DNA of 64,000 nucleotides, from contig CAZSBG010000009.1 in the NCBI GenBank assembly GCA_964605145.1, forward strand, positions 32,248 to 96,247, in the 5' to 3' direction. Below the pieces are notes generated by a model, which ran no database searches, had not been told where the DNA came from, and saw nothing but the letters and a program-made list of their open reading frames with translations. The stretch's first letter is position 1; every line of letters begins with the position of its first letter. The position numbers and the translations under genes are program-made. Shown piece by piece: positions 10,199 through 18,318 of the stretch. The DNA is from CAZSBG01 sp964605145. GTDB taxonomy: Bacteria > Zhuqueibacterota > Zhuqueibacteria > Thermofontimicrobiales > Thermofontimicrobiaceae.

Positions 10199-10247
10199 TT
10201 TCTACCTCTGATGGCATTGAATAGAGAAACTCGATCTGTATATTAAG

Positions 10248-10276
10248 AGTGGCTGGATGTCAATCGTCCAGCCACT
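10248..10276. repeat. Strong 10-bp inverted repeat upstream of the MATE gene
   Basis: AGTGGCTGGA and TCCAGCCACT are exact inverted copies separated by nine bases. The repeat is GC-rich and lies 50 bases before the MATE start, after the ino1 terminator. No T-run follows on either strand, so it may be an operator or a leader hairpin instead of a terminator. Confidence 0.55.
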
Positions 10277-10311
10277 CAATGATATTTGAGAATTACTTAT
10301 TTTTTTCGGGC

Positions 10312-10347
10312 TGAAATAAATCTCCCCGAATGAAATCAGGGGAGATC
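10312..10347 (-). terminator. Terminator of ino1
   Basis: On the minus strand GATCTCCCC pairs with GGGGAGAT around an 11-base loop, followed by TTATTTC. It begins 11 bases past the ino1 stop. Confidence 0.7.
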
Positions 10348-10357
10348 AATCATGAAA

Positions 10358-11671
10358 TTAATCGTAATATTCAAGCCCCAAATGCGTGATTAATCCCTCA
10401 CCCTTCAGATGACGCAGTGTATTTTTCAGCTTGATTAATTGAATGAACAAATCATGCTCAGGATAAACTTCCCTGGCACACATCGGGCTTTTGAAATAAA
10501 ATGACAGCCACTCCTGAATGCCTTTCATGCCTGTTCGTTGTGCCAGGTCCATGAAGAGCGCTAAATCCAAAACAATCGGCGCTGCTAAAATGCTGTCGCG
10601 ACATAAGAAGTCGACTTTTATTTGCATGGGATAGCCGAGCCATCCGAAGATATCTATGTTGTCCCAGCCTTCTTTGTTGTCTCTTCGAGGCGGATAGTAA
10701 TTGATTCGCACTTTATGGTAGAAATCTTTGTACAGATCCGGGTACACTTCTGGCTGAAGGATATATTCCAGAACCGACAGTTTACTTTCTTCTTTTGTTT
10801 TGAATGAAGCAGGATCGTCAAGCACTTCGCCGTCCCTGTTGCCTAAAATATTCGTTGAAAACCAGCCGTTCAATCCTAATAATCTGGCTTTCAATCCCGG
10901 GGCTAACAAGGTTTTCATCAGAGTCTGGCCTGTTTTGAAATCTTTTCCTGCAATTGGTACTTCATGCTGGCGTGCCAGTTCAATCATCGCTGGAATATCA
11001 ATGGTTAAGTTTGGGGCGCCATTGGCAAAAGGCACACCGGCTTTTATGGAAGCATAGGCATAGATCATGCTGGGGGCAATTGCCGGATGGTTTTCTTTCA
11101 TGGCTTTTTCGAATGATTCAACAGTTTCATGCACCGGTTCCGGTTTGAGAAATATTTCTGTGCTTGCGCACCAGACGGTCACCATTCGGTCCAGGTTATT
11201 TTTTTCTTTGAAATTCTGAATGTCTTCAATTAACATTTGAGCATAGTCATATTTGGTTGCTGCTTTTTTTACGTGCACTCCTGACAGTTTTTTAACATAA
11301 TTTTGATCGAAAACTGCTTTCATGGGAATGATTTTTTCAATTTCCGGGCGAACCTGGTCCAAAAGATCAGTTTTTAAAACACCTGCATTTATTGCTGCTT
11401 CATATACATTGTCTTCAAATATATCCCAGCCGCCAAATACGATATCATTCAATTCTGCCAATTCAACAAAATCTTTAATCATGGGGGAGCGTTTTTCGGT
11501 TCGTTTTCCCAGTCGAATAGTGCCCATTTGGGTTAATGAACCAATGGGTTTTGAAATACCATTTCGAACGGCGATCACGCCGGTAATAAATGTAGTTGCC
11601 ACAGCGCCAAGGCCCGGGCACAGGATTCCTAATTTACCTTTTGGTTTCTCAATTTCGTATTTTTCTTTCAA
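10358..11671 (-). CDS. ino1: Myo-inositol-1-phosphate synthase
   Basis: Converts glucose 6-phosphate to inositol 1-phosphate with bound NAD. The 437-residue protein has the NAD-binding loop (GILCPGLGAVATTFITG, about residues 14-30), the GGWDIFEDNVYEAA segment (about 100-113), the GKDFKTGQTLMKT motif (about 241-253) and the LGNRDGEVLDDPASFKTKE stretch (about 276-294) of this family. It starts at TTG (11671) with a GAGGAGGG ribosome binding site seven bases upstream and no nearby ATG. With the CDP-alcohol phosphatidyltransferase at 12321 it suggests synthesis of inositol phospholipids. Confidence 0.95.
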   Translation of the reverse strand: MKEKYEIEKPKGKLGILCPGLGAVATTFITGVIAVRNGISKPIGSLTQMGTIRLGKRTEKRSPMIKDFVELAELNDIVFGGWDIFEDNVYEAAINAGVLKTDLLDQVRPEIEKIIPMKAVFDQNYVKKLSGVHVKKAATKYDYAQMLIEDIQNFKEKNNLDRMVTVWCASTEIFLKPEPVHETVESFEKAMKENHPAIAPSMIYAYASIKAGVPFANGAPNLTIDIPAMIELARQHEVPIAGKDFKTGQTLMKTLLAPGLKARLLGLNGWFSTNILGNRDGEVLDDPASFKTKEESKLSVLEYILQPEVYPDLYKDFYHKVRINYYPPRRDNKEGWDNIDIFGWLGYPMQIKVDFLCRDSILAAPIVLDLALFMDLAQRTGMKGIQEWLSFYFKSPMCAREVYPEHDLFIQLIKLKNTLRHLKGEGLITHLGLEYYD

Positions 11672-11722
11672 AGTTGTCCCTCCTCAATTCAATAGGATCA
11701 TTTAAATAGGATTGGTTGAAGT

Positions 11723-12073
11723 TCATTCAATTTTTTGGTTTTTATCATTTACATAGACCACGCTGGGAACAAATTCTTTTGCTTCAGCTTCAGTCATCAT
11801 TCCATAGGCCACAATAATTAAAAGGTCCCCGATTTCGACCATTCGTGCCAAAGCGCCATTGCAACAAATTGTTCCCGAGTCCGGTTCGCCTTCAATAACG
11901 TATGTTTCAGCACGTTCCCCGGTGTTGATGTTGAGGACTTGTACTTTTTCGAATGAGAGAATGTTGGCTGCGTCCATAAGTGTTCGGTCTATCGTGATAC
12001 TTCCTTCATAATTTAAATTTGCGTCTGTAACTGCCGCGCGATGTATTTTGGATTTGCACATGGTTACATACAT
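11723..12073 (-). CDS. panD: Aspartate 1-decarboxylase precursor
   Basis: Pyruvoyl enzyme that makes beta-alanine from aspartate for pantothenate and CoA. The proenzyme is 116 residues, normal for the family. The self-cleavage site YEGSITID places Gly24-Ser25 exactly where PanD is cut to create the pyruvoyl group. Other conserved pieces are IHRAAVTDANLNYEGS at the N-terminus and GERAETYVIEGEPDSGTICCNGAL in the middle (Y at about 58). GGGAG lies before the ATG. It is followed by ino1 after 51 bases and may be cotranscribed with it. Confidence 0.97.
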   Translation of the reverse strand: MYVTMCKSKIHRAAVTDANLNYEGSITIDRTLMDAANILSFEKVQVLNINTGERAETYVIEGEPDSGTICCNGALARMVEIGDLLIIVAYGMMTEAEAKEFVPSVVYVNDKNQKIE

Positions 12074-12320
12074 GATGTCTGCTCCCGTGTAAATTTTTAT
12101 TACAAAAATAACCTGATGTCTCAGGAGTTATCGCACTTTTTTCGCCCGAGATCAATGAAAAAAACTGGATGCGTTGAATATTTCTTATGAAAATGACTTT
12201 AATTTCTATATTTACTTTAACACGATAAAAATTACCTGAAAATATCTAAAATTTCAGATTTTGAAAAAAATAATGATAACGAATTTAAATTTCTTCGTTA
12301 ACGGGGTTCTGGTGCGCAAG

Positions 12321-12974
12321 TTACTTTTCATGAATTGTCGCGGGTTTTTTTCCGCTTTCCATGATCCATATATGATAGACACGTTGAATAGCAGTAATAT
12401 TTGCAAAAATCGCGACAAGAAAAATAGCAAGGATTAGAGCAAATTCATGAATAAGGGCTCCCAAAGCGATGAACAGCACTCTTTCGGGGCGCTGCATCAT
12501 GCCCACTTTGCATTCCAGCCCGAGACCCTCTGCGCGCGCTCTTACGTAACTCGTCATCACAGAGCCGCCAATAGCTACGGAAACGGCTACGGCTGCCACA
12601 AGTGAAACATTGACACCGCCAATTTCCCAGGGTTCAGTGACAAAGTAGTAGGCCAGACCAAAGAAAATCATCACTTCAGAATATCGGTCCAGGGTTGAAT
12701 CGTACAGTGCACCAAATTTGGTCACACGATTTGTTGCCCGGGCAACGCGTCCATCGATGACATCAAACACGCCGCCGATCAACATTAATAACCCTCCCCA
12801 GCGAAGGTCCCCACCTCCAAATAAGTAGGCGGAAAAAACACTGATGATTAATCCAATGGTCGTGAAGTGATTCGGATTAAGTCTGCGTTTAATAAAGAAA
12901 TCAGTAATCGGGGTCAATATTTTTAAAAACGTAGATTTAGCCCGTTCCGGTAAAAAAATTATGTCTAACTTCAA
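12321..12974 (-). CDS. CDP-alcohol phosphatidyltransferase (possible phosphatidylinositol-phosphate synthase)
   Basis: Integral membrane enzyme that moves a phosphatidyl group from CDP-diacylglycerol to an alcohol. The 217-residue protein carries the full signature D-G-x2-A-R-x8-G-x3-D-x3-D (DGRVARATNRVTKFGALYD, then STLD; about residues 72-94) and about six membrane segments. The start is TTG at 12974 with AGGAG just upstream. The acceptor alcohol is not decided by the motif; the nearby ino1 gene makes inositol phosphate the best guess, while phosphatidylglycerophosphate synthesis remains possible. It lies 22 bases after the rsmI gene in the same direction. Confidence 0.85.
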   Translation of the reverse strand: MKLDIIFLPERAKSTFLKILTPITDFFIKRRLNPNHFTTIGLIISVFSAYLFGGGDLRWGGLLMLIGGVFDVIDGRVARATNRVTKFGALYDSTLDRYSEVMIFFGLAYYFVTEPWEIGGVNVSLVAAVAVSVAIGGSVMTSYVRARAEGLGLECKVGMMQRPERVLFIALGALIHEFALILAIFLVAIFANITAIQRVYHIWIMESGKKPATIHEK

Positions 12975-12996
12975 AGTGCTCCTTAATAATATAGAT

Positions 12997-13749
12997 TTAT
13001 TTATTCCCTTCGATAATTATCACAAATTCTCCTTTGAGGGTAATTAATTCTTCGTCCATTAAAATTTCTTTTAGATTACCCCGGTAGAATTGCTCGAATT
13101 TTTTTGTCAATTCTCTTGCAATAACAATCCGCCGATCCCCAAGAAATTCTAAAAGATGTTTCAAGGTTTTCAAAAGTTTCTTTGGGGATTCATAAATAAT
13201 TATTGTACGTTTCTCTTCAGCCAATTCCGTGAGCCTTGTCTTTCTGCCTTTTTTGGCCGGAAGAAAGCCTTCAAATACAAAACGATCCGTCGGCAGGCCT
13301 GAGCAGACTAAGGCTGCGACAAAGGCTGTCGGGCCGGGGATGGCTTCAACTGGAATGTCATCTTTTATTGCTTCCCGTACCATGTAAAATGCAGGATCAG
13401 AGATTCCGGGAGTTCCTGCATCAGAAATTATGGCTATCGAATCCCCCCGGTTGAGCTTTTTTATGAGCCCCGGTGTCTTCTTCTCTTTATTGAAATCAAA
13501 ATAGCTTGTCGTTTGCGTGTTGATATTGTAATGTCTCAGCAGAATGGCGGCGTGCCGCGTGTCTTCGGCAGCTATCAAATCTACCCGGGACAAAACTTCA
13601 ACAGCACGAAATGACATATCTTTCAAATTGCCAATTGGCGTACTGACGATATATAGTGTTCCTTTTTTACCGGGATCGTTCAGGTTTAGAGTTCTCCTTT
13701 TCCCTGTTTTTCTTCCACTGGTCTTATTTTGTGCAGATCTGCAGAACAT
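12997..13749 (-). CDS. rsmI: 16S rRNA 2'-O-ribose C1402 methyltransferase
   Basis: SAM-dependent methyltransferase of the tetrapyrrole-methylase fold acting on C1402 of 16S rRNA. Core motifs are GTLYIVSTPIGNLKDMSFRAVEVL (from about residue 30), AAEDTRHAAILL, SDAGTPGISDPA and EAIPGPTAFVAALVCSGLP. The family core begins about 30 residues into the frame, so the true start is uncertain: the ATG at 13749 gives a 64-base overlap with the end of the lysine transaminase gene, while an AGGAG at the very end of that gene could serve a non-ATG start further in. It is probably translationally coupled to the transaminase gene. Confidence 0.92.
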   Translation of the reverse strand: MFCRSAQNKTSGRKTGKRRTLNLNDPGKKGTLYIVSTPIGNLKDMSFRAVEVLSRVDLIAAEDTRHAAILLRHYNINTQTTSYFDFNKEKKTPGLIKKLNRGDSIAIISDAGTPGISDPAFYMVREAIKDDIPVEAIPGPTAFVAALVCSGLPTDRFVFEGFLPAKKGRKTRLTELAEEKRTIIIYESPKKLLKTLKHLLEFLGDRRIVIARELTKKFEQFYRGNLKEILMDEELITLKGEFVIIIEGNK

Positions 13750-15053
13750 TTATCGATTATTTCAATGGCTTTGTTTATAATTTGTTCCGTTGTATTCAAA
13801 GAGGGACGGAATCGGATGGAGCTTTCTCCGCACTTTAAAACCAACATGCCCAATTCCTGGGCCTTGGTCATAAATTTGTTTCGCAAACAATCGGTCGGCA
13901 AATCAAACGCGATGAATAAACCTTTGCCCCGAACATTGGAAATAAAATCTGAATATTTTTCCTGCAAATTCAACAGTTCGTTTTGAAAGTAGTTGCCAAC
14001 TGTAGCAGCATTTTCGACAAGATTTTCTTCTTCGATAATTTCTAAATATTTCTGACTGCGCACCATATCGACTAAGTTGGCGCCCCAGGTCGAATTAATT
14101 CGACTGGATTCCTGAAAAACATTGTCTTCAACTTCATCAATTTTCTTGCCGGCCAGAATGCCGCACACCTGCGCTTTCTTTCCAAAAGCAAGAATGTCCG
14201 GCTCTACGTCGTGGTGTTGATATGCCCACATTTTCCCTGAAACACCAATTCCCGATTGAACTTCATCGAATATTAAAAGAATATCATTTTCATCGGATAT
14301 TTTTCGGAGCTGCTTGAAAAATTCTGTTCTGAAGTGATTGTCTCCGCCTTCTCCCTGAATCGGCTCGATGATAATCGCGGCAATATCATCCGAATTTTCC
14401 TCAATTGATCGCTGAATTTGGTTGAGACTCATCTGCTCATGTTCTTCCACTTGTTTCAGATTTTCTCCTTCAAGCGGAAAGGTGATTTTCGGATTCAAGA
14501 CCCGGGGCCAGTTGAATATTGGAAAATATTTTGTCTTTGCCGGATCTGCCGTGTTGGTTAATGATAGGGTATATCCACTTCGACCATGAAATGACTGTTG
14601 AAAATGAATGACTTTGCTCCCAAGTTCTTTTATGTGACCTTTTTTGTGATTTTTCCGTACTTTCCAGTCAAAGGCTGTTTTTAATGCGTTTTCTACAGCC
14701 AGAGCGCCGCCGCTTATCAAAAACAGGTGAGGCAGAGTTTCGGGAATTGAGACTCGGGAGAATGTGTCCACAAATTCGGCCATTTCCACCGTGTAAAAAT
14801 CAGAATTGGATGGTTTATTCAATGCTGCAAAAGATATTTTTTCCTTGAATTCAGGCGTTAACATTTTAGGGTGATTGAGACCAACCGGCAGCGTCGCAAA
14901 AAATGTGAAAAAATCGATATATTTGCGCCCTGTTTTGGCATCCACTAAATAACTTCCCTGACTCTTTTGCAAATCAACAATAATATCGAATCCATCTACC
15001 AGCATGTGCTTAGATAAAATAGGGATAACTTCAGCGGGTTCAATTCTTTTCAT
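13686..15053 (-). CDS. lat: L-lysine 6-transaminase
   Basis: PLP-dependent class-III aminotransferase that moves the epsilon-amino group of lysine to 2-oxoglutarate, giving 2-aminoadipate semialdehyde (cyclising to piperideine-6-carboxylate). At 455 residues it matches the LAT family. Seen: SGGALAVENALKTAFDW (about 120-136), FHGRSGYTLSLTNT (about 158-171), IIIEPIQGEGGDNHF, FDEVQSGIGVSGKMWAYQ and the PLP-lysine segment DILAFGKKAQVCGI. Product level is a family assignment from overall likeness. It overlaps the start of rsmI and probably supplies lysine breakdown or an adipate-type precursor. Confidence 0.88.
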   Translation of the reverse strand: MKRIEPAEVIPILSKHMLVDGFDIIVDLQKSQGSYLVDAKTGRKYIDFFTFFATLPVGLNHPKMLTPEFKEKISFAALNKPSNSDFYTVEMAEFVDTFSRVSIPETLPHLFLISGGALAVENALKTAFDWKVRKNHKKGHIKELGSKVIHFQQSFHGRSGYTLSLTNTADPAKTKYFPIFNWPRVLNPKITFPLEGENLKQVEEHEQMSLNQIQRSIEENSDDIAAIIIEPIQGEGGDNHFRTEFFKQLRKISDENDILLIFDEVQSGIGVSGKMWAYQHHDVEPDILAFGKKAQVCGILAGKKIDEVEDNVFQESSRINSTWGANLVDMVRSQKYLEIIEEENLVENAATVGNYFQNELLNLQEKYSDFISNVRGKGLFIAFDLPTDCLRNKFMTKAQELGMLVLKCGESSIRFRPSLNTTEQIINKAIEIIDKCSADLHKIRPVEEKQGKGEL

Positions 15054-15459
15054 CCATTCTGCTCCTTGATTTACTTTGAATAGGTTGTAAAAATTATATC
15101 GTTAAAATTATTAATGAGTTAAAATGATATTATAGTCACATCTCAGCAGCGTAAAGATTTATCCATATTCAGGCGGTAGATAAACCAATCCCAAAAAAAT
15201 AAAACTAAATATTATAATAAAAATAAATCTAAAAGTCAAGATAAAACAGGTTTATCTTACAAAAGCTGTCGAAAGGAAAATAGGCATGAATTTAAAAAAC
15301 TGCGGCAATTCGGCAAGGAAGTTGTTGCAATCCAAATCATGACCGGATGGTGTGCAGAAGGCAGGGAATTTTTGGGGAATAATTTAATTCCCCAATTTTT
15401 TCATTTAATGTCAAGAAGATTGAGATTCACCCTCAAGGCATGGAAAATACAGGCTATTT
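15054..15459. other. Intergenic region between lat and the HIT gene
   Basis: About 400 bases. It contains the hairpin at 15367-15401 and otherwise AT-rich sequence in which the lat promoter must lie. A 69-codon plus-strand frame at 15339-15548 runs through the hairpin and the end of the HIT gene, and is not credible. Confidence 0.5.
15367..15401 (-). terminator. Terminator of the HIT-family gene, symmetric
   Basis: TTGGGGAAT (15372-15380) and ATTCCCCAA (15387-15395) are exact inverted copies with a 6-base loop, flanked by a T-run on the plus strand and by A-rich sequence on the other side. It can work in either direction; on the minus strand it follows the HIT gene. Confidence 0.75.
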
Positions 15460-15942
15460 TCAATATTTATCAAATTGTTCTTTTAGTTTTTCCCAGGTCT
15501 CTGTCAGCCCTTCGGAAACGACTTTGGTATGCCCCAAAATTGGCATGAAATTGGTGTCGCCGCTCCAGCGGGGAACAATGTGAAAATGAAGGTGGTCTTT
15601 TACACCTGCGCCTGCAATTTCACCCAGGTTCATGCCAATATTGAACGCATGGGGCAGCATGGTTTGGGTTAGAGCCTGCTTGCACAATGCCAGCAATTCC
15701 ATCAATTCCAAACACTCTTCGCTGGTGAGTTCGGAAATATCCGATGTGTGGCGGAAGGGGACAACCATCAGATGCCCGTTATTGTACGGATAAAAATTCA
15801 TAATCACAAAACAGTGCTCTCCGCGGTACAGAATGAAATTTTCTTTATCTGTGTTTTCAGCAGGTTTTTCACAAAAAATACATCCCGGCGGTTTGGGTTG
15901 CTTGATATACTGAATCCGCCATGGCGCCCATAAAGTTTCCAT
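15460..15942 (-). CDS. HIT family nucleotide hydrolase/phosphorylase
   Basis: Small histidine-triad protein of 160 residues, probably acting on dinucleoside polyphosphates or other AMP-linked compounds. The catalytic HIT motif is HLHFHIVPRW (about residues 117-126). An N-terminal CxxC (CIFC, about residues 21-24), the segment NNGHLMVVPFRHTSDISEL and the MNLGEIAGAGVKDHLH run match the Ap4A phosphorylase-like branch. The substrate is not certain. It lies downstream of the EF-G2-like gene with a hairpin in between. Confidence 0.9.
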   Translation of the reverse strand: METLWAPWRIQYIKQPKPPGCIFCEKPAENTDKENFILYRGEHCFVIMNFYPYNNGHLMVVPFRHTSDISELTSEECLELMELLALCKQALTQTMLPHAFNIGMNLGEIAGAGVKDHLHFHIVPRWSGDTNFMPILGHTKVVSEGLTETWEKLKEQFDKY

Positions 15943-15986
15943 AATTATTCCAGATATTGATGGTAAAGTTTAATTTGCATAATACG

Positions 15987-16023
15987 GACAAAGGGCAATC
16001 GGAATGTCCGCTCGCCCTTTGTC
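15987..16023 (-). terminator. Hairpin after the EF-G2-like gene
   Basis: GACAAAGGGC and GCCCTTTGTC form an exact 10-bp stem with a 17-base loop, 30 bases past the EF-G-like stop. Only a weak T-rich stretch follows on the minus strand, so it may be a leaky terminator or an mRNA-stability hairpin. Confidence 0.6.
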
Positions 16024-16053
16024 TGTTATCGTGTAATTCGTATTGGTCAATTA

Positions 16054-18138
16054 TCAGGCGTTTTTCTCAGCCTCGGTCTGCTCGATGATTTTTTCGGCCA
16101 CGTCTTTGGGGACTTCCTCATAATTCGATAATTTGCGCGTATGTGCGCCGCGCCCCTGGGTGAGTGACCGCAATGTTGTGGAATATTTGTACAACTCGGC
16201 CAAAGGGATTTTGGCATTGATGACCTGAAACGGGCCATTAGAATCCATACCAAGAATTTTACCGCGTCGGCTTGAAATGTCACCCATTACATCGCCCATA
16301 AAATCTTCCGGCACCTGGATTTCAACGTCATAAATAGGTTCCAGTAATACGGGTTTGGCTCCTTTGAATACTTTTTTGAAGCACATGGACCCTGCAATTT
16401 TAAAGGCCATATCAGAAGAATCCACCGAATGGTAACTGCCAAAGAATAAAGTCACTTTGACATCAACGACAGGATAACCGGCGATTACGCCGTCGGCCAT
16501 GGCTTCTTTTACACCTTTTTCAACGGCCGGGATGAATTTACCCGGAATGACACCGCCAACAATAGCGTCAACGAACTCATACCCTTCGCCTTTGTTCGGC
16601 TCCAGTTTCAATGAAACGTCGCCGTACTGTCCGCGACCACCTGATTGTTTTTTGTGTTTGTACTGACTTTCACCTGCCGCGCGAATGGTCTCGCGATAGG
16701 GGATTTTCGGTTCGATCAGATTGACATCGACGCCGTATTTTTCTTTCAATCTTTTTACAACGATGTTCAAATGCAATTCGCCCTGACCGGAAATAATCAC
16801 CTGCTTCAGTTCTGCATCAACATTTACTTTGAACGTTGGGTCCTCGTCCTGAATGCTGTTCAATCCGGATGAAATTTTATCTTCATCGCCTTTGGCTTTT
16901 GGCTCAACTGCAACACGAATGACTGGTTCCGGAAAGGCGATTTCTGGAAGGATAATGGGATTCGATTTGTCGCACAGTGTGTTGCCGGTGGATGTGTTTT
17001 TCAATTTCACGATAGCGCCGATATCGCCGGTGCCGATTTGGCCAATTTCTTTTCTGTTCTTACCATTCATCAGGTAAATCTGTCCAATTTTTTCTGCAGA
17101 ATCTTTGGATGAATTCAACACCTCGGTGCCTGTTTTCAAAATACCGGAATACACTTTCACAAAGGATAATTCACCCACATGTGGTTCTGAAATTGTCTTG
17201 TAAACCAATGCGGAAAGCGGTGCGTCATTCTTTATTTCCCGGGTAATTTCATCGGAGGCGCCCGGTTTTACGCCGACAGCTTCAGGCATGTCAGCTGGCG
17301 AAGGAAACGTACTGACGACCAAATCCAGCAGCGGACGTGTCCCAATATTTTCTGTCGCGACGCCGCACATAATTGGAAATAAATTTCCTGATATGATGCT
17401 TTTTCTAAGGCCTTGCTTCAATTGTTCATCTGTCAATTCACCTTTATCACAAAAAATATCCAATAATTCTTCATCATTTTCTGAAACAGCTTCCATTAGT
17501 TCATTGCGCAATTCTTCTGCCCTGTCTGCAAATTCTGCAGGAATGGCTTCTTCTGTGAATTTTCCGGATTTATTCTTTTCAAATTTTAATAATTTCATCT
17601 TGATAATATCCACTATACTATCGAATTTTTCATTCCCTTCATTCACCGGAAATTGAAGCGCCGCAACGCTATTGCCAAATCGTTCTTTTGTCATGTCGTA
17701 CACTTTGGCGAAATTGGCATGTTCCTTGTCCAGGCGATTGACAAAAAACATCCGCGGGATTTCGTTTTTCTCAGCAATTCTATACACGGATTCAGTGCCA
17801 ACTTCGATTCCTGAAACACCATTAAGCAGGACAATCGCTGCATCGCTGACTCTCATCGCACCGATTACTTCACCTACAAAATCTGAATATCCCGGCGTAT
17901 CCATTACATTGATTTTATGATTCTTCCAATCCATATGCAACATCGAGGTGCTGATAGATATTTTTCGTTCAATTTCATCATGATTGTAGTCGGAAATTGT
18001 TGAGCCATCGTCAACGGTCCCAATTCGGTTTGATTCCCCGGCTGTAAAGGCAATTGCCTCGGCCAGGGATGTTTTGCCAACATCTCCGTGAGATATAAGT
18101 CCCACATTCCTGATTTGTTCTACTGTGTATTCTTTCAC
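16054..18138 (-). CDS. Elongation factor G-like translational GTPase (EF-G2 type)
   Basis: Ribosomal translocation-type GTPase of 694 residues with all five EF-G domains. G1 is SHGDVGKTSLAEA (about residues 17-29), G3 is DTPGYSDFVGEV (about 81-92) and G4 is NRLDKEHANF (about 135-144). Canonical EF-G has DTPGHVDF with the GTP-activating His and NKMDR; here His is Tyr and Lys is Arg. That pattern fits the EF-G2 branch (as in mycobacterial FusA2), not the main fusA. The start is GTG at 18138 with AAGGAGG five bases upstream. No ribosomal protein genes flank it, also unlike the main fusA locus. Confidence 0.9.
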   Translation of the reverse strand: MKEYTVEQIRNVGLISHGDVGKTSLAEAIAFTAGESNRIGTVDDGSTISDYNHDEIERKISISTSMLHMDWKNHKINVMDTPGYSDFVGEVIGAMRVSDAAIVLLNGVSGIEVGTESVYRIAEKNEIPRMFFVNRLDKEHANFAKVYDMTKERFGNSVAALQFPVNEGNEKFDSIVDIIKMKLLKFEKNKSGKFTEEAIPAEFADRAEELRNELMEAVSENDEELLDIFCDKGELTDEQLKQGLRKSIISGNLFPIMCGVATENIGTRPLLDLVVSTFPSPADMPEAVGVKPGASDEITREIKNDAPLSALVYKTISEPHVGELSFVKVYSGILKTGTEVLNSSKDSAEKIGQIYLMNGKNRKEIGQIGTGDIGAIVKLKNTSTGNTLCDKSNPIILPEIAFPEPVIRVAVEPKAKGDEDKISSGLNSIQDEDPTFKVNVDAELKQVIISGQGELHLNIVVKRLKEKYGVDVNLIEPKIPYRETIRAAGESQYKHKKQSGGRGQYGDVSLKLEPNKGEGYEFVDAIVGGVIPGKFIPAVEKGVKEAMADGVIAGYPVVDVKVTLFFGSYHSVDSSDMAFKIAGSMCFKKVFKGAKPVLLEPIYDVEIQVPEDFMGDVMGDISSRRGKILGMDSNGPFQVINAKIPLAELYKYSTTLRSLTQGRGAHTRKLSNYEEVPKDVAEKIIEQTEAEKNA

Positions 18139-18318
18139 AAAATCCTCCTTAAATTACGATAATCTTTATCTTTATCACTGCCAAGTCACATTGTAACGAA
18201 ATTGTCGATTAAACGACTGTGTCTTCGGGGTGAATCATTTTGTGCGTAGTGGCAGACCAGTCAAACGATTAAATTATCATTTAAATCTAACCAAGCAGTT
18301 TTATTTATTTCAATAATA

